Of a stretch of 64,000 bases of DNA, positions 50,450 through 61,381 are shown one piece after another. Origin of the DNA: Candolleomyces eurysporus. Lineage: Eukaryota > Basidiomycota > Agaricomycetes > Agaricales > Psathyrellaceae. The stretch covers positions 62,001-126,000 of the forward strand of contig JANBPK010001045.1 in the NCBI GenBank assembly GCA_027579435.1. The letters run 5' to 3'. The notes beneath the pieces were generated by a model. The model was not told the origin of the DNA. It made no database searches and saw only the letters and a list, made by a program, of their open reading frames with translations. A program made the translations under genes and the position numbers. Every line of letters begins with the position of its first letter. Position 1 is the first letter of the stretch.

Positions 50450-50675
50450 ATGTACAAACATAGATCTCTTTCGAAGACCCATAGATTAGGATCTCGATTC
50501 TCAAGGAACGAAGGTAGCAGGATCGGCAGTGAGATCATCTCAAGATTCTTGCTGACCAATGTGAAATTGATCGGACTTGCTTGTCCCGGAAGACCACCGC
50601 TGCATGAGGAATGTGCTCCAAATAACATTTGGGCTGGGTAACGTCACGCAGACAGCTGAATAACCACCGTTTCGC

Positions 50676-51596
50676 ATGATCAGGTTTCCCAGGTCTTTTA
50701 TAAGGTGCTCGGGTCGCTGGGTTCAGGACATTTCAGCTTTCACCACCACAACCATCTCCACCACAACTCGGGTGTCACAGTATTACACCAGCGCCACGTC
50801 TTCCTCCACTCTAGCCATGTCAACATCAGAATCGTCGTCTGCAGCAGCTCCCTCCAAGTCTGGGTTCTACTCGCTGAGTGCCCAGCTCCCGAACGGAAAG
50901 GAGTATGATTTCGAGGAGCTTAGGGGCAAGCCAGTGTTGATTGTCAACACTGCGTCCAAGTGGTGCGTTTACCAGTAGCTCTTTGGATGGGGGGATGAGG
51001 GGCTGACGGTCCACATACAGCGGTTTTACACCTCAATACACTGGTATGCATCACTTCATTTTGTCATCATGGGATTCTGATGTCGTATGACAACAGGTCT
51101 GGAAACATTGTATCAGACGTACAAGGACCAGGGTTTGGTTATTCTGGGATTCCCTTGCAATCAGGTGCGTTTTTCTTCCCCTCATTGACGTTTGGAGACA
51201 GTACGCTGATTATTTATTGCGACCGCTACTAGTTCGGCGGACAGGAACCCGCTGACGACAAGGGTATCGCAGAGTTCTGCACCCTCAACCATGGCGTTAC
51301 CTTCCCCTTGATGGCCAAGTCTGAGGTCAACGGCGACAGCACCAACGAAGTATACAAGTGGTTGAAGAGCCAGAAGTCAGGCATTTTGGGGCTTACGAGG
51401 ATTAAGGTGGGTCATCGGAGCCGTTCTCCATTCAATTACGTTTGCCGTCCATCTCGGGATTCAGTGGCTCATGATTTTTTGGTTGTAGTGGAACTTTGAA
51501 AAATTCTTGGTTGACAAGGACGGTAATGTCGTTGGCCGTTGGGCGTCGACTACCACTCCCGCCTCGATTGAATCGGAAATTAAGAAGGTTTTGTGA
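50676..51596 (+). CDS. Glutathione/thioredoxin peroxidase (GPx/Hyr1 family)
   Basis: Cys-type GPx-like thiol peroxidase that reduces hydroperoxides, usually with thioredoxin in fungi. The ATG at 50676 gives a 48-residue basic, Ser/Thr-rich extension ([18 protein letters not shown]) that looks like a mitochondrial presequence. A second ATG at 50818 ([17 protein letters not shown]) would give a cytosolic form. The core is [26 protein letters not shown] with the peroxidatic Cys codon split TG|C by an intron, [21 protein letters not shown] (resolving region and Gln) and [18 protein letters not shown] with the catalytic Trp/Asn. It ends IESEIKKVL with a stop at 51594-51596. Cys, not selenocysteine, is encoded. 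Confidence 0.95.
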
Positions 51597-52301
51597 CTAG
51601 ATGGACAGAAGGAATTCAAGTTGTGATTGAGGTTAGAAAAACGCTGTGTACATTTATGATTTACCATCATCTATCCCCTTGCTATCGGGTCATTTATGAT
51701 GAATCTATCTTATTGTCATTTCATGAATGCGGCATGGAGTCATGGGCTCAGCGAATTGGCTTCTCTTCTTTACATGCTGGTAACACCGACCATGATGGAA
51801 AGTTTATGTCACAGCCAAGCTTTCGTCCCGACGAGCCCTTCTTCGTGAGTACACGGGCCATGATGGCGACCGGTAGATGTAACAGCAACTAACATGAGTC
51901 CACGAGTATCGAGTCTGCCGAAATGAAGTATAACGCTTTGCCAACAGCCCGGAAGACCTTAGGCCTCAAAGTATACATGTGAGTGTCCTGAGTGGGAGAC
52001 CAATTATACCACCACCCGATGTGGTCTTTGACGTAGAGGTAGGAGTCGCCGCCCGCAATGCCAGTTTGATACCGTTGGGTGTGAAAACAGAGGTCTCAGA
52101 GGCTACAGCGACCTTTTCTTCGGCAATATCAGGACCAGGTGTAGAGGCGAGCGCCGGAACGTACGGCTGCCGACTGAACGTTGTCGTGGACGAGTTCTGT
52201 CTGAGTGTGTGTACTGGATGATGAGGGGGTAGGTTTGACAACAATTGTGCGACAAGGACTGCCTGATGGGCTAGCTAGGCTCCCGCTCTGAGGGTGTGAG
52301 T

Positions 52302-52320
52302 GTATCTACAAGGTAGATAC
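52302..52320. repeat. Perfect 8-bp inverted repeat
   Basis: GTATCTAC, a 3-nt loop AAG, then GTAGATAC. A lone short hairpin about 410 bp upstream of the main cluster. Confidence 0.6.
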
Positions 52321-52729
52321 GGTGTGCGAGGGAAACTCAAGTGGGAGACTAGAGGGAGAGAAGAACTCAGGATGTCGTGGGGACACGATCTCCTAAGGTG
52401 CGGGGGGTCCGTGCGCGCAGCGCCGAGATCCGCGTGCGGGGGAGTCACGTGATCCGGTCGGTGACGATCTCAAAGCGGAATGCCGCCTCGCGTTCGGGCG
52501 GGCGGAAGAGAGCGTCGAGCGCGCACGAGCCTGAGCCCCTGGAAGAGCAGCTGAGGATCTGCGAAGACCCGAACTGGGTTGCAGATGCGAGAGAGCGACA
52601 AAGCGCCCGGCGGCAAAGCCGAAGTCAGCTGATCCTGCCAAGGACTACTGGGAAAGCGGAAAGGGCGGGGCGAAAAAAGGAACGGCTGAAGAAAGGAAAG
52701 GAGGTCTTTCCCTGAGGACGTGAGGAGGA

Positions 52730-52887
52730 GAAATAATAAAGCTGTTATTATTTCGACTCTATCTAGAGGCAACGAAAGTGGAGGCGCATCATCCAACTAT
52801 ACAGTTGGATGATGGCGGCAGGTAGGGTGAGCGATCCGCTTACGCTACCCTATCCTCTGATGCGGTACTCCTTCGTCGTACCGCATC
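52730..52887. repeat. Cluster of four consecutive stem-loops
   Basis: Four inverted repeats lie in 158 bp. Stem 1: 52730-52739 with 52745-52754, 10 bp perfect, loop AGCTG. Stem 2: 52787-52798 with 52803-52814, 12 bp perfect, loop ATAC. Stem 3: 52823-52833 with 52843-52852, 10 bp with one bulged G. Stem 4: 52859-52868 with 52878-52887, 10 bp perfect, 9-nt loop. No gene overlaps. This could be a structured RNA, the end of a small mobile element or a recombination site; I cannot tell which. Confidence 0.7.
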
Positions 52888-53634
52888 TCGGACTGCTGCG
52901 AGTCTGTCCCAGGTAACTCCGCGCCTTCCAAGGAACAAGGAGGCTAGTGCTCTCTCAGTCCGTTCCTCTGCTCTCTGACGCCTCGCGAAAGTTTTGACCA
53001 TATGAGAACCAAAGGTAAATACTCCTCTGGGGGAAGCATCTTAGACCGCCCATGTCATGGAAGGAGCTGGCATGGCAGTGACCAACTCCTCCCAGCCAGG
53101 CGCACAGGCCATCACAAGCGGTGCTGGGCACTGGCATCAATGCGATCATGATCACCTCAATGCCGTGTTGCCCTACCAATATGTGGGTTGCCTTGTGGCA
53201 AATAGACCCCGTTTCCAAGTGTGACGGCCCGAAGTGTGATAACCACCCATCAGAAGCACTGCACTCTAATGTATACATAACGAGCGTGCCATTGTGTTGC
53301 GAGTTTCCCTGAAACCTTTCCAACCATTCCCTCTGGCTTGTGCGACAGCCTCTTTGAGACTGTCCTTGGCTCTCCTTACTCCGCTGGCCGATGACAGATT
53401 CATGTTCGGGATCGCGGAAAAGGGATCGAACGTGGTGCGTCGCTTCGCAAGCTCGAAAGACTGGGACAGAATGCTGATAATCGGCGGTCTAGCTGTACCA
53501 AGCACAAAAATCAGTCTACCAGTCGAATATCGTCCCAATTCGAAAGTGCATCTGGCTTCAAGATCAGTAAAGGAGACTTCAGCGCCATCCAAGGACACCG
53601 ATATGGAGCTCTGCACATCACGGGAAAAACGGTC

Positions 53635-54426
53635 TTGATTCGTATGCTCTTTGTCCTTTCTTGCAGCTTGAGAGCGCTAACGAACCTGGGCGCTCTCGCA
53701 GAACAAGGATCATCCAGAAGGAGGATCTCGAGATTCAGTCGATATGACGACACTTCCTCGGATTCTGAAAGCGCTGTCAGCGACGAGAGCATCGCCTTCT
53801 CTGACTCCGGGCGAGCTCGGACCCCGGCTTCGAATCTGGCACAAGCACTGAAACTTCGGGCAGAAAGTGTTGAAGCGCACGAAGAGGAGCTGAGGTCCAA
53901 GGAAAATGAAATACGTGAGCGGGAAAAGCGGATCCAGAAGTCTCGAGAAGAGCTGAAAATGCGCGAGAAGGAGTCGAAAGCCAGAGACGAGGCTATCTGC
54001 GCCCGGGAACAACGTGTACACGAACAGGAGCAGCAGATCTCGGCCCAGAAATTGGAGTTGGATGAGCGGGAGGCAAAGCTGAGACAACGTGAAACCGAAC
54101 TTGCGAAAAGAGAGAAGGACGTATCCGTCCAAGGTCAAAACGTGGAAAAACGCGAGCTCAACGTCAAAGAGAGGGAGGAGCAGTTGAAGGAAAAGGAACA
54201 TGAGCTGCTGGCATTGGACAGGAGAATCAAGGAGCAGATAGGGGCATTGAAGGAGAGATGCGCTGACATCCGTGTTCGCAAAGAAAGGTTTTCAAGTTTC
54301 CGGAGCGAGTGGGCTGGTGCTTCGAAGGCATTTGGAGAGGAGCTCGAGAATGTCGGAAAGCTGTTGGAGGGGATTCTCGACGATTTTTCCAGGGTAGATT
54401 CTTCACAATACGAAAATGGATCTTGA
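53635..54426 (+). CDS. Coiled-coil protein with possible NLR-type N-terminal motif
   Basis: Unknown protein. From about residue 80 it is one long, highly charged coiled coil with repeating L.ERE..L heptads (EIREREKRIQKSREELKMRE; LDEREAKLRQRETELAKRE), ending GILDDFSRVDSSQYENGS with a stop at 54424-54426. The ATG at 53635 is the first available, but the same frame is open upstream to an acceptor-like site at 53392. It there encodes SSQFESASGFKISKGDFSAI followed by QGHRYGALHITGKTVLIR, which looks like real protein and ends at the ATG. The true start is therefore probably in an upstream exon I could not place. Near 53700 there is a Ser/Asp-rich acidic stretch. Cellular role unknown. Confidence 0.6.
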   Translation: MIRMLFVLSCSLRALTNLGALAEQGSSRRRISRFSRYDDTSSDSESAVSDESIAFSDSGRARTPASNLAQALKLRAESVEAHEEELRSKENEIREREKRIQKSREELKMREKESKARDEAICAREQRVHEQEQQISAQKLELDEREAKLRQRETELAKREKDVSVQGQNVEKRELNVKEREEQLKEKEHELLALDRRIKEQIGALKERCADIRVRKERFSSFRSEWAGASKAFGEELENVGKLLEGILDDFSRVDSSQYENGS

Positions 54427-55297
54427 AGCTGCACTCAGTGGGAACAAACTACTTTCCGAGTGAACACGTTTAGAACAAGCAGCCCCATCCTGCGGCTCCC
54501 GCAGAATGGTCCCGGAGGGTGTGCCAAGGCAATGACCTCCGAAGCAAACATGGCCAACCAAGGCCTGGAGATTCCGAAAACTTCCCATCCAAGCATAATC
54601 CAATGAGAGGAGTGAACATGAAGCCGAAATCGCGTCCGGAAGATCACCTTTTGGAGATTCACAGCGGTCATGTGTCTGGCAGATCCAAAGAAGAATACCT
54701 TATAATTTCTTTGTGGTTTGTGCGCGTCGCTGGATGAGACAAAGATGTATCATGAAAGGAAGATAGGCCCTATTGACCCCATGTACTATGTGTCACGAAG
54801 GGCCATTCTACAGGGTGCAACCAAAGGAGTAAGGAACTGGAAAGAGATATCTTTCACGGCGTTTACGAGCTGGATTCATAGCCGCCGTTAACTCGCAAAC
54901 TTAGGCAACCGACCGGACATGATTTTGATGCTGTGTAATACACTAGTACTGCGCTTGAGGTAGGTGGCCGGCACCAGGAACCGCCTGTCACAACATAGGA
55001 GGTTTCCATTTACTCTTTCCTTTTTTTTTCTTGAAATTAACTCAGGCGTCGAACGCCCGGCTCTCTGTCCAATGGCTCAAATATAATGTCAAATTTTGGG
55101 CGAACAAAGATTCTGAGGTATTTAAACATCTCCTAGGATATCTGTTACATATGCTGAATTGGTCAAAGACAATGCAAAATGCTTTTTGATGAGTACATAT
55201 ATGATGGCATTATGGTCCTGCTCATGACAGTGATCCGCTGTTTTCATTAGAATTTCTGATACCTTCGGTCCCCAGGCCAGTAGTTCCCTTTACCATC
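54427..55297. other. Intergenic region between convergent genes
   Basis: About 870 bp, AT-rich in its second half, with no motif-bearing frame. Presumably 3' UTRs. Confidence 0.4.
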
Positions 55298-57768
55298 TTA
55301 GTCGACACCTGTCTCGTCATCTGAGTCGGCCATTTTTGTTACACTCCACCCCCCATGAAGTGCTGGGTCCATCCAAGAAAGTCTTTGTGCTGCCTTCGCC
55401 TGGAACAACTTGTCCGACGCTTTGTAGTATTTTGGGGTTGTAAGTTCCCCTGTTGCGTATCCTCCGGCCCGGAGCGCTGCCCAGGCGACGTTTCGAAGGA
55501 GAATGGCCCCATGACGGTTTGGGACGCTGTCGAGCACAGCGAAGTATCGGACTGGGAATTTCTTGAAGTGGAAAAACCAGCCGGCGCTCCTCGTCTGCTC
55601 CAGTGTCGTTATATAGCCGAAGATCTTCTCCTTCTTTGTCGAGAAGAGGACATCATTGGCCGATCGGAAAGTCTCCCATTTTCCCCTGCCTTGAGGAGGA
55701 TCATTTGAAAAGTTCCACCAAGGTGGTGCTTCGAATTGTCGGCTCCGCAACGCCGGAAGTGCTTTCCCATTGTCAGATCCAGATTCTTCCGCGTTCGATT
55801 TAGGATCTCCTTGACAGTATACGATCAGCTGGAAGAGGTCTGGGCGGGACCTGAGCTCTTGAAGAAAAGCTTCGCTGAAATCGTCTTTCTCGTATCGAAT
55901 AGCACCGAACAAATAGCCTCTTGATTCGGCCTCCGCCCACACGATGTTTCCTCGTGATTGTGGCCGTTTGGTGGTAGGGAGGGGTCCGTCAACGGATAGA
56001 GTCAGTCGTGGGGAGACAAAGTCCGCAGTGACAACTCCGGAAAGGGACAGGTGCATTCGAGCAGCACAGGCCATCCGTTGGGCACCCTGATCGTCAAACT
56101 TGCAAAATCCTGGCGGCGGGAGTAAACCCAGTCCTCCCATGGAGAGCATCCCAATCATGTCGTCGTAGTTGTCGCAGAGGCGGACATAACGATTCTCCGT
56201 TCTTGCCTGGGGCCCGATCATCTTGAATAAATGCTACAGTGAAACCGATATAATCAGATACGATCCTAGTAGGGTAACGAGAAATCCGTTGACTTACCCA
56301 CCAGACTTCGTCGGGAGTCGAGTTACGGTGGGAATGATTATAGATCCAGCCTCCGAGAATGAACACTCTACTCTCTGAGAATTGCGTGGGTTAGGATTTG
56401 TTGTGTTGATAAAATGAAGAGTGTATACGAACTGGTGTCACCAATATTAGCGGCTCCGTGCTGTGGGTCATTTTTCCGCATCATATTCAACCCTTCGTAG
56501 ACCGAATCTTTGAACCAGGGAAGAGGAAACTCGTCGGGCCGCATGAAAAATTGCATGAACAAGGCGCAATCTTCAATGTTAAGGTCTTCGCTGAGGAAGA
56601 AGTCCCGAAAAGAAACTTTACCCAGCGATTTGTTGAACAGGGTAGGCTCGTTGAAAATGATCCTCCTTGCATACTGACTGTGAATGTAGTATTGGAGACG
56701 CTCAAAATGGTCTGCAGCGACGGAATCCACCGGGGATTTGGCGGTGCCCCCGCTTTCCATGGCAAAATTTCGAAGACACTCCCTCCCCGAATCAATATCG
56801 AAGAGCCATTCGAAAGCGGACAGAATTGCCCGTTTCTGACTGGGAAAAATGTTAGGGTATTGGGGAAGGGGCGGATATGTGTAACGTACGCCTGTGTTCG
56901 CATCTGGATAAGATCGTCCGAGTCATCTTCTGGGTAGTCTCCCACTGACGATACTGATGGCTGGAAACCACTCTCGAAGAAGCGGCTGGCCGCCCCCACC
57001 GAGTTCTCCTTGGACTTTTGCAAAATCTCCTCGTCTTCGGGCGTCCTTTCCCATTCAGCCTCTGGGCGGTCTCTTATATATAGCTCCACCGCTCGCTTGT
57101 TGAGTTTCTCTCGAGTCTTGTTTGCGTTCTCCATTTCTTTGGCAAGTACCTTGATACGGATCTTGTGCCCATCGTCGGCTAAGGGCAGGTTAGAGCTTCA
57201 CTTCATACGGAAAGACCGTAATACAGAACTTACCTTTGAGGAAAAAGCGCTTTGAGTGCAATTCCCTGCCTGTCCTCTCCACCCGAATCGCTTCGACGTA
57301 CTCCGAAACCCATTTGAGCTTTGCCATAACTACTGCTCGGTCGGTATACCCTTTGATTTCTGCATCTGTTGGAAACTCTCCGCTGTTCTTGATCTTGTCA
57401 ACCTTGTTCTGGGCATCTTTGTATTTTTTGCAGAGTATACGATACTGGTTATGGTGTTGCTTGCATCGATTTGGGGTGGGATGGCCGTCAGTAGGCGGGA
57501 GGCCGCATCGAGTCATCTCATCTTCCTCAAGAGTCGAGCACTCAGCTTGGCGTGCTGTTTTTGTCTGTTTCGAGGAGGAACACCCGCTACTATTGAGTGA
57601 AGATTGTAGTGCCACGGGTTTGGGAGCTTGGCTAGCTGGAGGTGCAGTTGGCGGCTGCGACGGTGCAGAACTTTGTCCACTCGGCGGGGACAAGGTACTA
57701 GGGACCTGCGAAGCATGTGGCTTCTTTCCCTTGTTATTCCGTTTCTTCTTGTTACTCGGTCCTGGCAT
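55298..57768 (-). CDS. Large protein of unknown family with Cys/His motif
   Basis: Not recognised. The ATG at 57768 gives a basic start MPGPSNKKKRNNKGKKPHA and a Pro/Ser-rich linker. Near 57510-57420 is a compact Cys/His motif: MTRCGLPPTDGHPTPNRCKQ, then HHNQYRILCKKYKDAQNKVD, possibly zinc-binding. Helical exons follow (ENANKTREKLNKRAVELYIR; PEAEWERTPEDEEILQKSKE), then DHFERLQYYIHSQYARRIIF, SFRDFFLSEDLNIEDCALFM and, after introns, FILGGWIYNHSHRNSTPDEV. The last long exon has GPLPTTKRPQSRGNIVWAEA and NRHGAILLRNVAWAALRAGG, and ends KMADSDDETGVD with a stop at 55298-55300. A paralogous piece of this C-terminus sits at 61.5-61.9 kb. Confidence 0.7.
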
Positions 57769-57982
57769 TGGAGACGCGAAGGAACTGCCTGACTACTGGT
57801 GGAAGATGGTGGTGAAGGAAAGGTCGGTCTCTCGGAGGGCGCTGCCAGAGAATAGCAATTGAAGCGGTGTAGGTCCCACATAAAGAAGTGGCTCAGAAAG
57901 GTAAGGCGTGTAGAAGGCTCCCGCATTAATTTCTCAACCCATCATCATGTAAAGCCTTACTAATGGTCTTATTGTACTTTCC

Positions 57983-58243
57983 AGAAAGCGCAAGTTTAGG
58001 CGCCCAGCCGGCGGCCGTGCTAAAGACTTCGGGAACGATGACAAGGCCAAACTTGAATTAACTGTGCGTTGGCAAGCGGGATGCGACTCATTCACCATGA
58101 GTCGACCATCATGCCATATGACAATGTCATATTCAACCCAGAACGCGTACTGGGACGGCTTTCCAAGTGACCTCTTCATTGACGCTGTCAAGCTGATAGA
58201 GCCTTACGGCGTTCGCTCCCTCAGCGAGGCAAAGAGCGTTTAA
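57983..58243 (+). pseudogene. Possible gene remnant
   Basis: After an acceptor-like TTTCCAG the plus strand reads RKRKFRRPAGGRAKDFGNDD, KAKLELTVRWQAGCDSF, YSTQNAYWDGFPSDLFIDAV and KLIEPYGVRSLSEAKSV with a stop at 58241-58243. It has protein-like composition but no upstream exon or ATG that I can join. It may be the 3' end of a decayed gene or a chance open frame. Confidence 0.3.
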
Positions 58244-58309
58244 TTCATTGATATTCCTTGTTCTCGCGGCTCAAAGTTCGACCAGACATACAAAATTCTG
58301 AAAGAGATA

Positions 58310-58711
58310 TTATATGAACAAGAAATATGGGTAATCATCCTCCGAAACTATGCTCGCCAAACCAAACTTCCTGCCGCTTCTCGGCTCATTGAACTCAGCT
58401 ATAACTTGTGACGCGTCTAGAGGGTGTATTCGGGCTCCCAACGTTTCAACTCTCGTGTGCCATTCAACGAGATAATTCTGGATGACGATGACCAAAAGGT
58501 CTATCTGTTTGACTACTTTGCTACGCATTGACCACGAACTCTTTTTTCCCTCAAAATTTATTAACTCCAACAACAGATCACTCATACGGTGCTTGACGTG
58601 CATTGAAATGAAGGAAGAAGAAAGAATTTCATACGACTCTGCTAGAGTTCTCCATAGATTATGTTGAGAGGAACAAAAAGTAACACACATTGTGTATACA
58701 GCGAAATACAT
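58310..58711 (-). CDS. Hypothetical protein, 133 residues
   Basis: A single uninterrupted frame with an ATG at 58711: MYFAVYTMCVTFCSSQHN, HRMSDLLLELINFEGKKSSW, VVKQIDLLVIVIQNYLVEWH and IHPLDASQVIAEFNEPRSGR. Composition is amphipathic-helical and plausible for a small protein. It starts 16 bp downstream of the NACHT gene stop on the same strand, so it could instead be a relic of a longer 3' part. No family recognised. Confidence 0.3.
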   Translation of the reverse strand: MYFAVYTMCVTFCSSQHNLWRTLAESYEILSSSFISMHVKHRMSDLLLELINFEGKKSSWSMRSKVVKQIDLLVIVIQNYLVEWHTRVETLGARIHPLDASQVIAEFNEPRSGRKFGLASIVSEDDYPYFLFI

Positions 58712-58726
58712 AGGCTTGAAACAAGG

Positions 58727-61152
58727 TTACGCGTCTTTGTGATAAGCGTGCATGAAATGATTGTCTACACGATGTGTCAAGCGAGCTGGAAATGAAGCAG
58801 AAAGTTCTACAACCTCCAGTTTGATAATATCCTTCTCCAACTCCGCGATTTCAGCCAAAGAGTCCCGATTACGCGTTGCGTCAAAATGCTTCCGGAGCAG
58901 AGAAGCCAGCATACCTGATTCTTNCCCCCCAAAAATGTTCGGTGACAAGTTCACGGGCGTGCCTTATCCCTTCTTCCAAATCGCCGATCAATCGATTTCT
59001 GTCATACCGATGTTGTAAGCACTTGGTAAGTGACCGAAGCGTTTTGGGCCGTAAGGGATGTTCAGCTGAGCGATAGGTGAGGGCTTCTTGCAGTAAACAT
59101 ATAGCCTGATCAAGGTATTCGATGGATCCTGTTTTCTTGAAACCAAGGAGTAGTGCATCACCAAGTTCATGTAGCGAAATGTGTCGATGTGGATGAGAAC
59201 GTCGACGTAGACTGAGAACCTTGCGATGCACCAAAATTGTTTCGTCAATGTCGAGTATGTGCTTGTTCAATTTACAAAGTAAACTGAGGGAGCATCCGAG
59301 ATTGTGCAGTGCATTGTGCCGCTTGGGGTGGGGGTGTGGAAAAAAGGCGAGCACCTGACGATGCAGTGATATAGCTTCCTCAATCGTAGCTTTCGACCGA
59401 TCATAGTCAAATAGCAAATGCAACGTAATGGCGACAAGGTTGATCCCTTCTGCCTTTTCATGAGAAGGAAGTACTTCTAACAACTCCCGCCGCATCTGGA
59501 GTAGTCTTCTGAGTTCAGTGAAGGTGAAAAAGGGTTCCCCGTGGTTCCAATGGGTGGAGTGGCCGTAGGTGAGGGAATACTGAACGGCACTCGTCTGCAC
59601 TACGAACTCGAACGGCGTAATGTTCACGTTGGGCATCTTCCGACGAGCTTTCAATTCACAGATCAAGCAGTCAATGGCAAGACGAGTGTGAAATGAAGGA
59701 GGTACGAAAAAGCGCCCCGATCGACTTTCGGTGGTAAGGAAGTCACGAAGGGAGCTGTGGCAGAGAGTAACCGGTATGTTGTCTGTTCCCGGAACTTGAA
59801 TAATGGCTTGCAACTCCAACAGGACATGCACTACTTCGTATGCCTGGATATCAAGAAGTTCGGCAATAGCAGAGATCGGGAGTGGCGATGCGAGAAGCGT
59901 GATAAATGAGATGACGTTGGTGAAATGGGGGAAGTCTTCTGCGCGTGCGAGCACTTGCGAGTAAAGTACGTCGAGGCCAGGACTGATGTTGAGAGCTAGG
60001 GGAAGACGATCCATTGGTGTTGATCTGTCGCCCTGACCGTTGGTCGTAAAAATGAACTTGAAAAGCGTTGACGCAAAAATGAAAGATCCACCGATGTGGT
60101 CTAACAGCCTTTTAGCATCGGAAGGGCTGGGCCAAGGACCATGTTGGGTTATATAAGCTCGGATGACTGGATTCGCTTTTGCTTGTGCACCGAATACATT
60201 CCGCATGAACGTTTCAATGTCGTCCCTGGAGCAGTGATCGGCAAGGTCCTTCAGACGGACCCCACCTTTGGACGCGAGGGCCGAATGGATGTGCTGTTCA
60301 ACCCGGCTGCTGATGTAGATGCGAANGGGGGACGAAAGGATTCTGTTTGAAGAAGCGGAGCGTTGTAGCGATGAATTCCTGAACGCCTTCTTTATCGTCG
60401 CATTCGTCGAGACCGTCTATGATGATGAGATATGGATTGGATAGGAGGTATTTGGTAAGGGGGACTCGGGCTGCGACTGCCTTAAATGGCTCGTACACTA
60501 GCCGCTGAAGTCNGGCGCCCAGGGAGAAAGAGGATTCGGTCCGTAGCAGCTGTGGCTCAGCCTCCACCGCAGCTTTGATGAGCGGTGCTGTCTCTGGCAG
60601 GTATGTTGTCATCTGACTTGCGAGCGTGTTTGGAAGTCCACTTATTCTGCTTCGATCGCCTGCATTTCGGAAGAAGAAGAAGGTTGCAAGTAAACGACCT
60701 CCTCCGTGAACTCGCTCGGATATCTCTTGGGCGATAGCGGACTTGCCACAGCCCGCATAGCCATACACCCACAGGACGTGTCGTCTCCCGATAAGTATGC
60801 TGCGGGACACCCAGGAGACGATCCATTTAATCACTCCTTTCCGCGTTCCTGGTAGGCAGGCAGAGTCGGGGGGCGATCGTTTTCTATCTCGGGTATGAGA
60901 GGCATCTGTAATGGGCTGGAGGAGCTCAGGGAGACCTAGGTAGAATTATCAGGAGTCTGAGGCTGAAATTGGCACTGTAGACTCACTCCTAACTTCCACT
61001 AGTAGATTTCGTTGATGGAAGTCTCCATTGATGTTGTAGACCCTCAGGTCTACCTGCCCGTTGCTTGATCCCTCCAAGAACTTTGTGGACATGCGACTCT
61101 CGGATACAACAAGCGGAGATATTGGCGGGAAAGAGGGAAGCTGTTGACGCAT
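58727..61152 (-). CDS. NACHT-TPR NOD-like receptor (STAND NTPase)
   Basis: Fungal NLR-like protein: a signal-regulated NTPase with a repeat sensor, by family linked to non-self recognition and regulated cell death. The ATG at 61152 (alternative 61092) leads to MSTKFLEGSSNGQVDLRVYN and INGDFHQRNLLVEV. An intron joins to LPELLQPITDASHTRDRKR and ACLPGTRKGVIKWIVSWV. NACHT: HVLWVYGYAGCGKSAIAQEI (Walker A), ATFFFFRNAGDRS, PYLIIIDGLDECDDKEG (Walker B) and RIYISSRVEQHIRPS. Winged-helix-like and linker regions follow, then TPR-like repeats (EAISLHRQVLAFFPHPHPK; DETILVHRKVLSLRRRSHPH; LDQAICLLQEALTYRSAEHP). The tail ends THRVDNHFMHAYHKDA with a stop at 58727-58729. The N bases at 60326 and 58924 are spurious insertions: without them the frame is continuous. 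The N at 60513 is an in-frame ambiguous codon. Confidence 0.85.
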
Positions 61153-61381
61153 AGCTATTCGCCTCGGTGCATGCTGGCACCAAATGCTGTGGGCCTTGAG
61201 AGCTACCTTCTATAAATAGGTCCGAGTTTGACGCCTCAGGCACAAGCGAGCCTCGACATGACGTAGCAGTGGGATTGGGGAAATAATATCGCATAACCCT
61301 GGAGAATATCTCTATAGATAATCTAGAGTGGAACATACGGAACATACACTGTATGCAAAGTGAAATTCGTGGATTTGAAGC

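Larger units (their letters stand above)
51597..53392. other. 1.8 kb non-coding region with hairpins
   Basis: No supported gene. It is GC-rich around 52380-52680, where an Arg/Ser-rich 112-codon plus frame (52377-52715) has no motif. The stem-loops at 52302-52320 and 52730-52887 are listed separately. Confidence 0.5.

Noticed and set aside
52377..52715. Arg/Ser-rich 112-codon frame beside the hairpin cluster
   Set aside because: Composition reflects local GC richness; no domain, no Kozak-like or splice context.
53266..53616. 116-codon minus-strand open frame opposite the coiled-coil gene
   Set aside because: No ATG start, and the plus-strand frame over the same bases continues into the coiled coil with a plausible motif.
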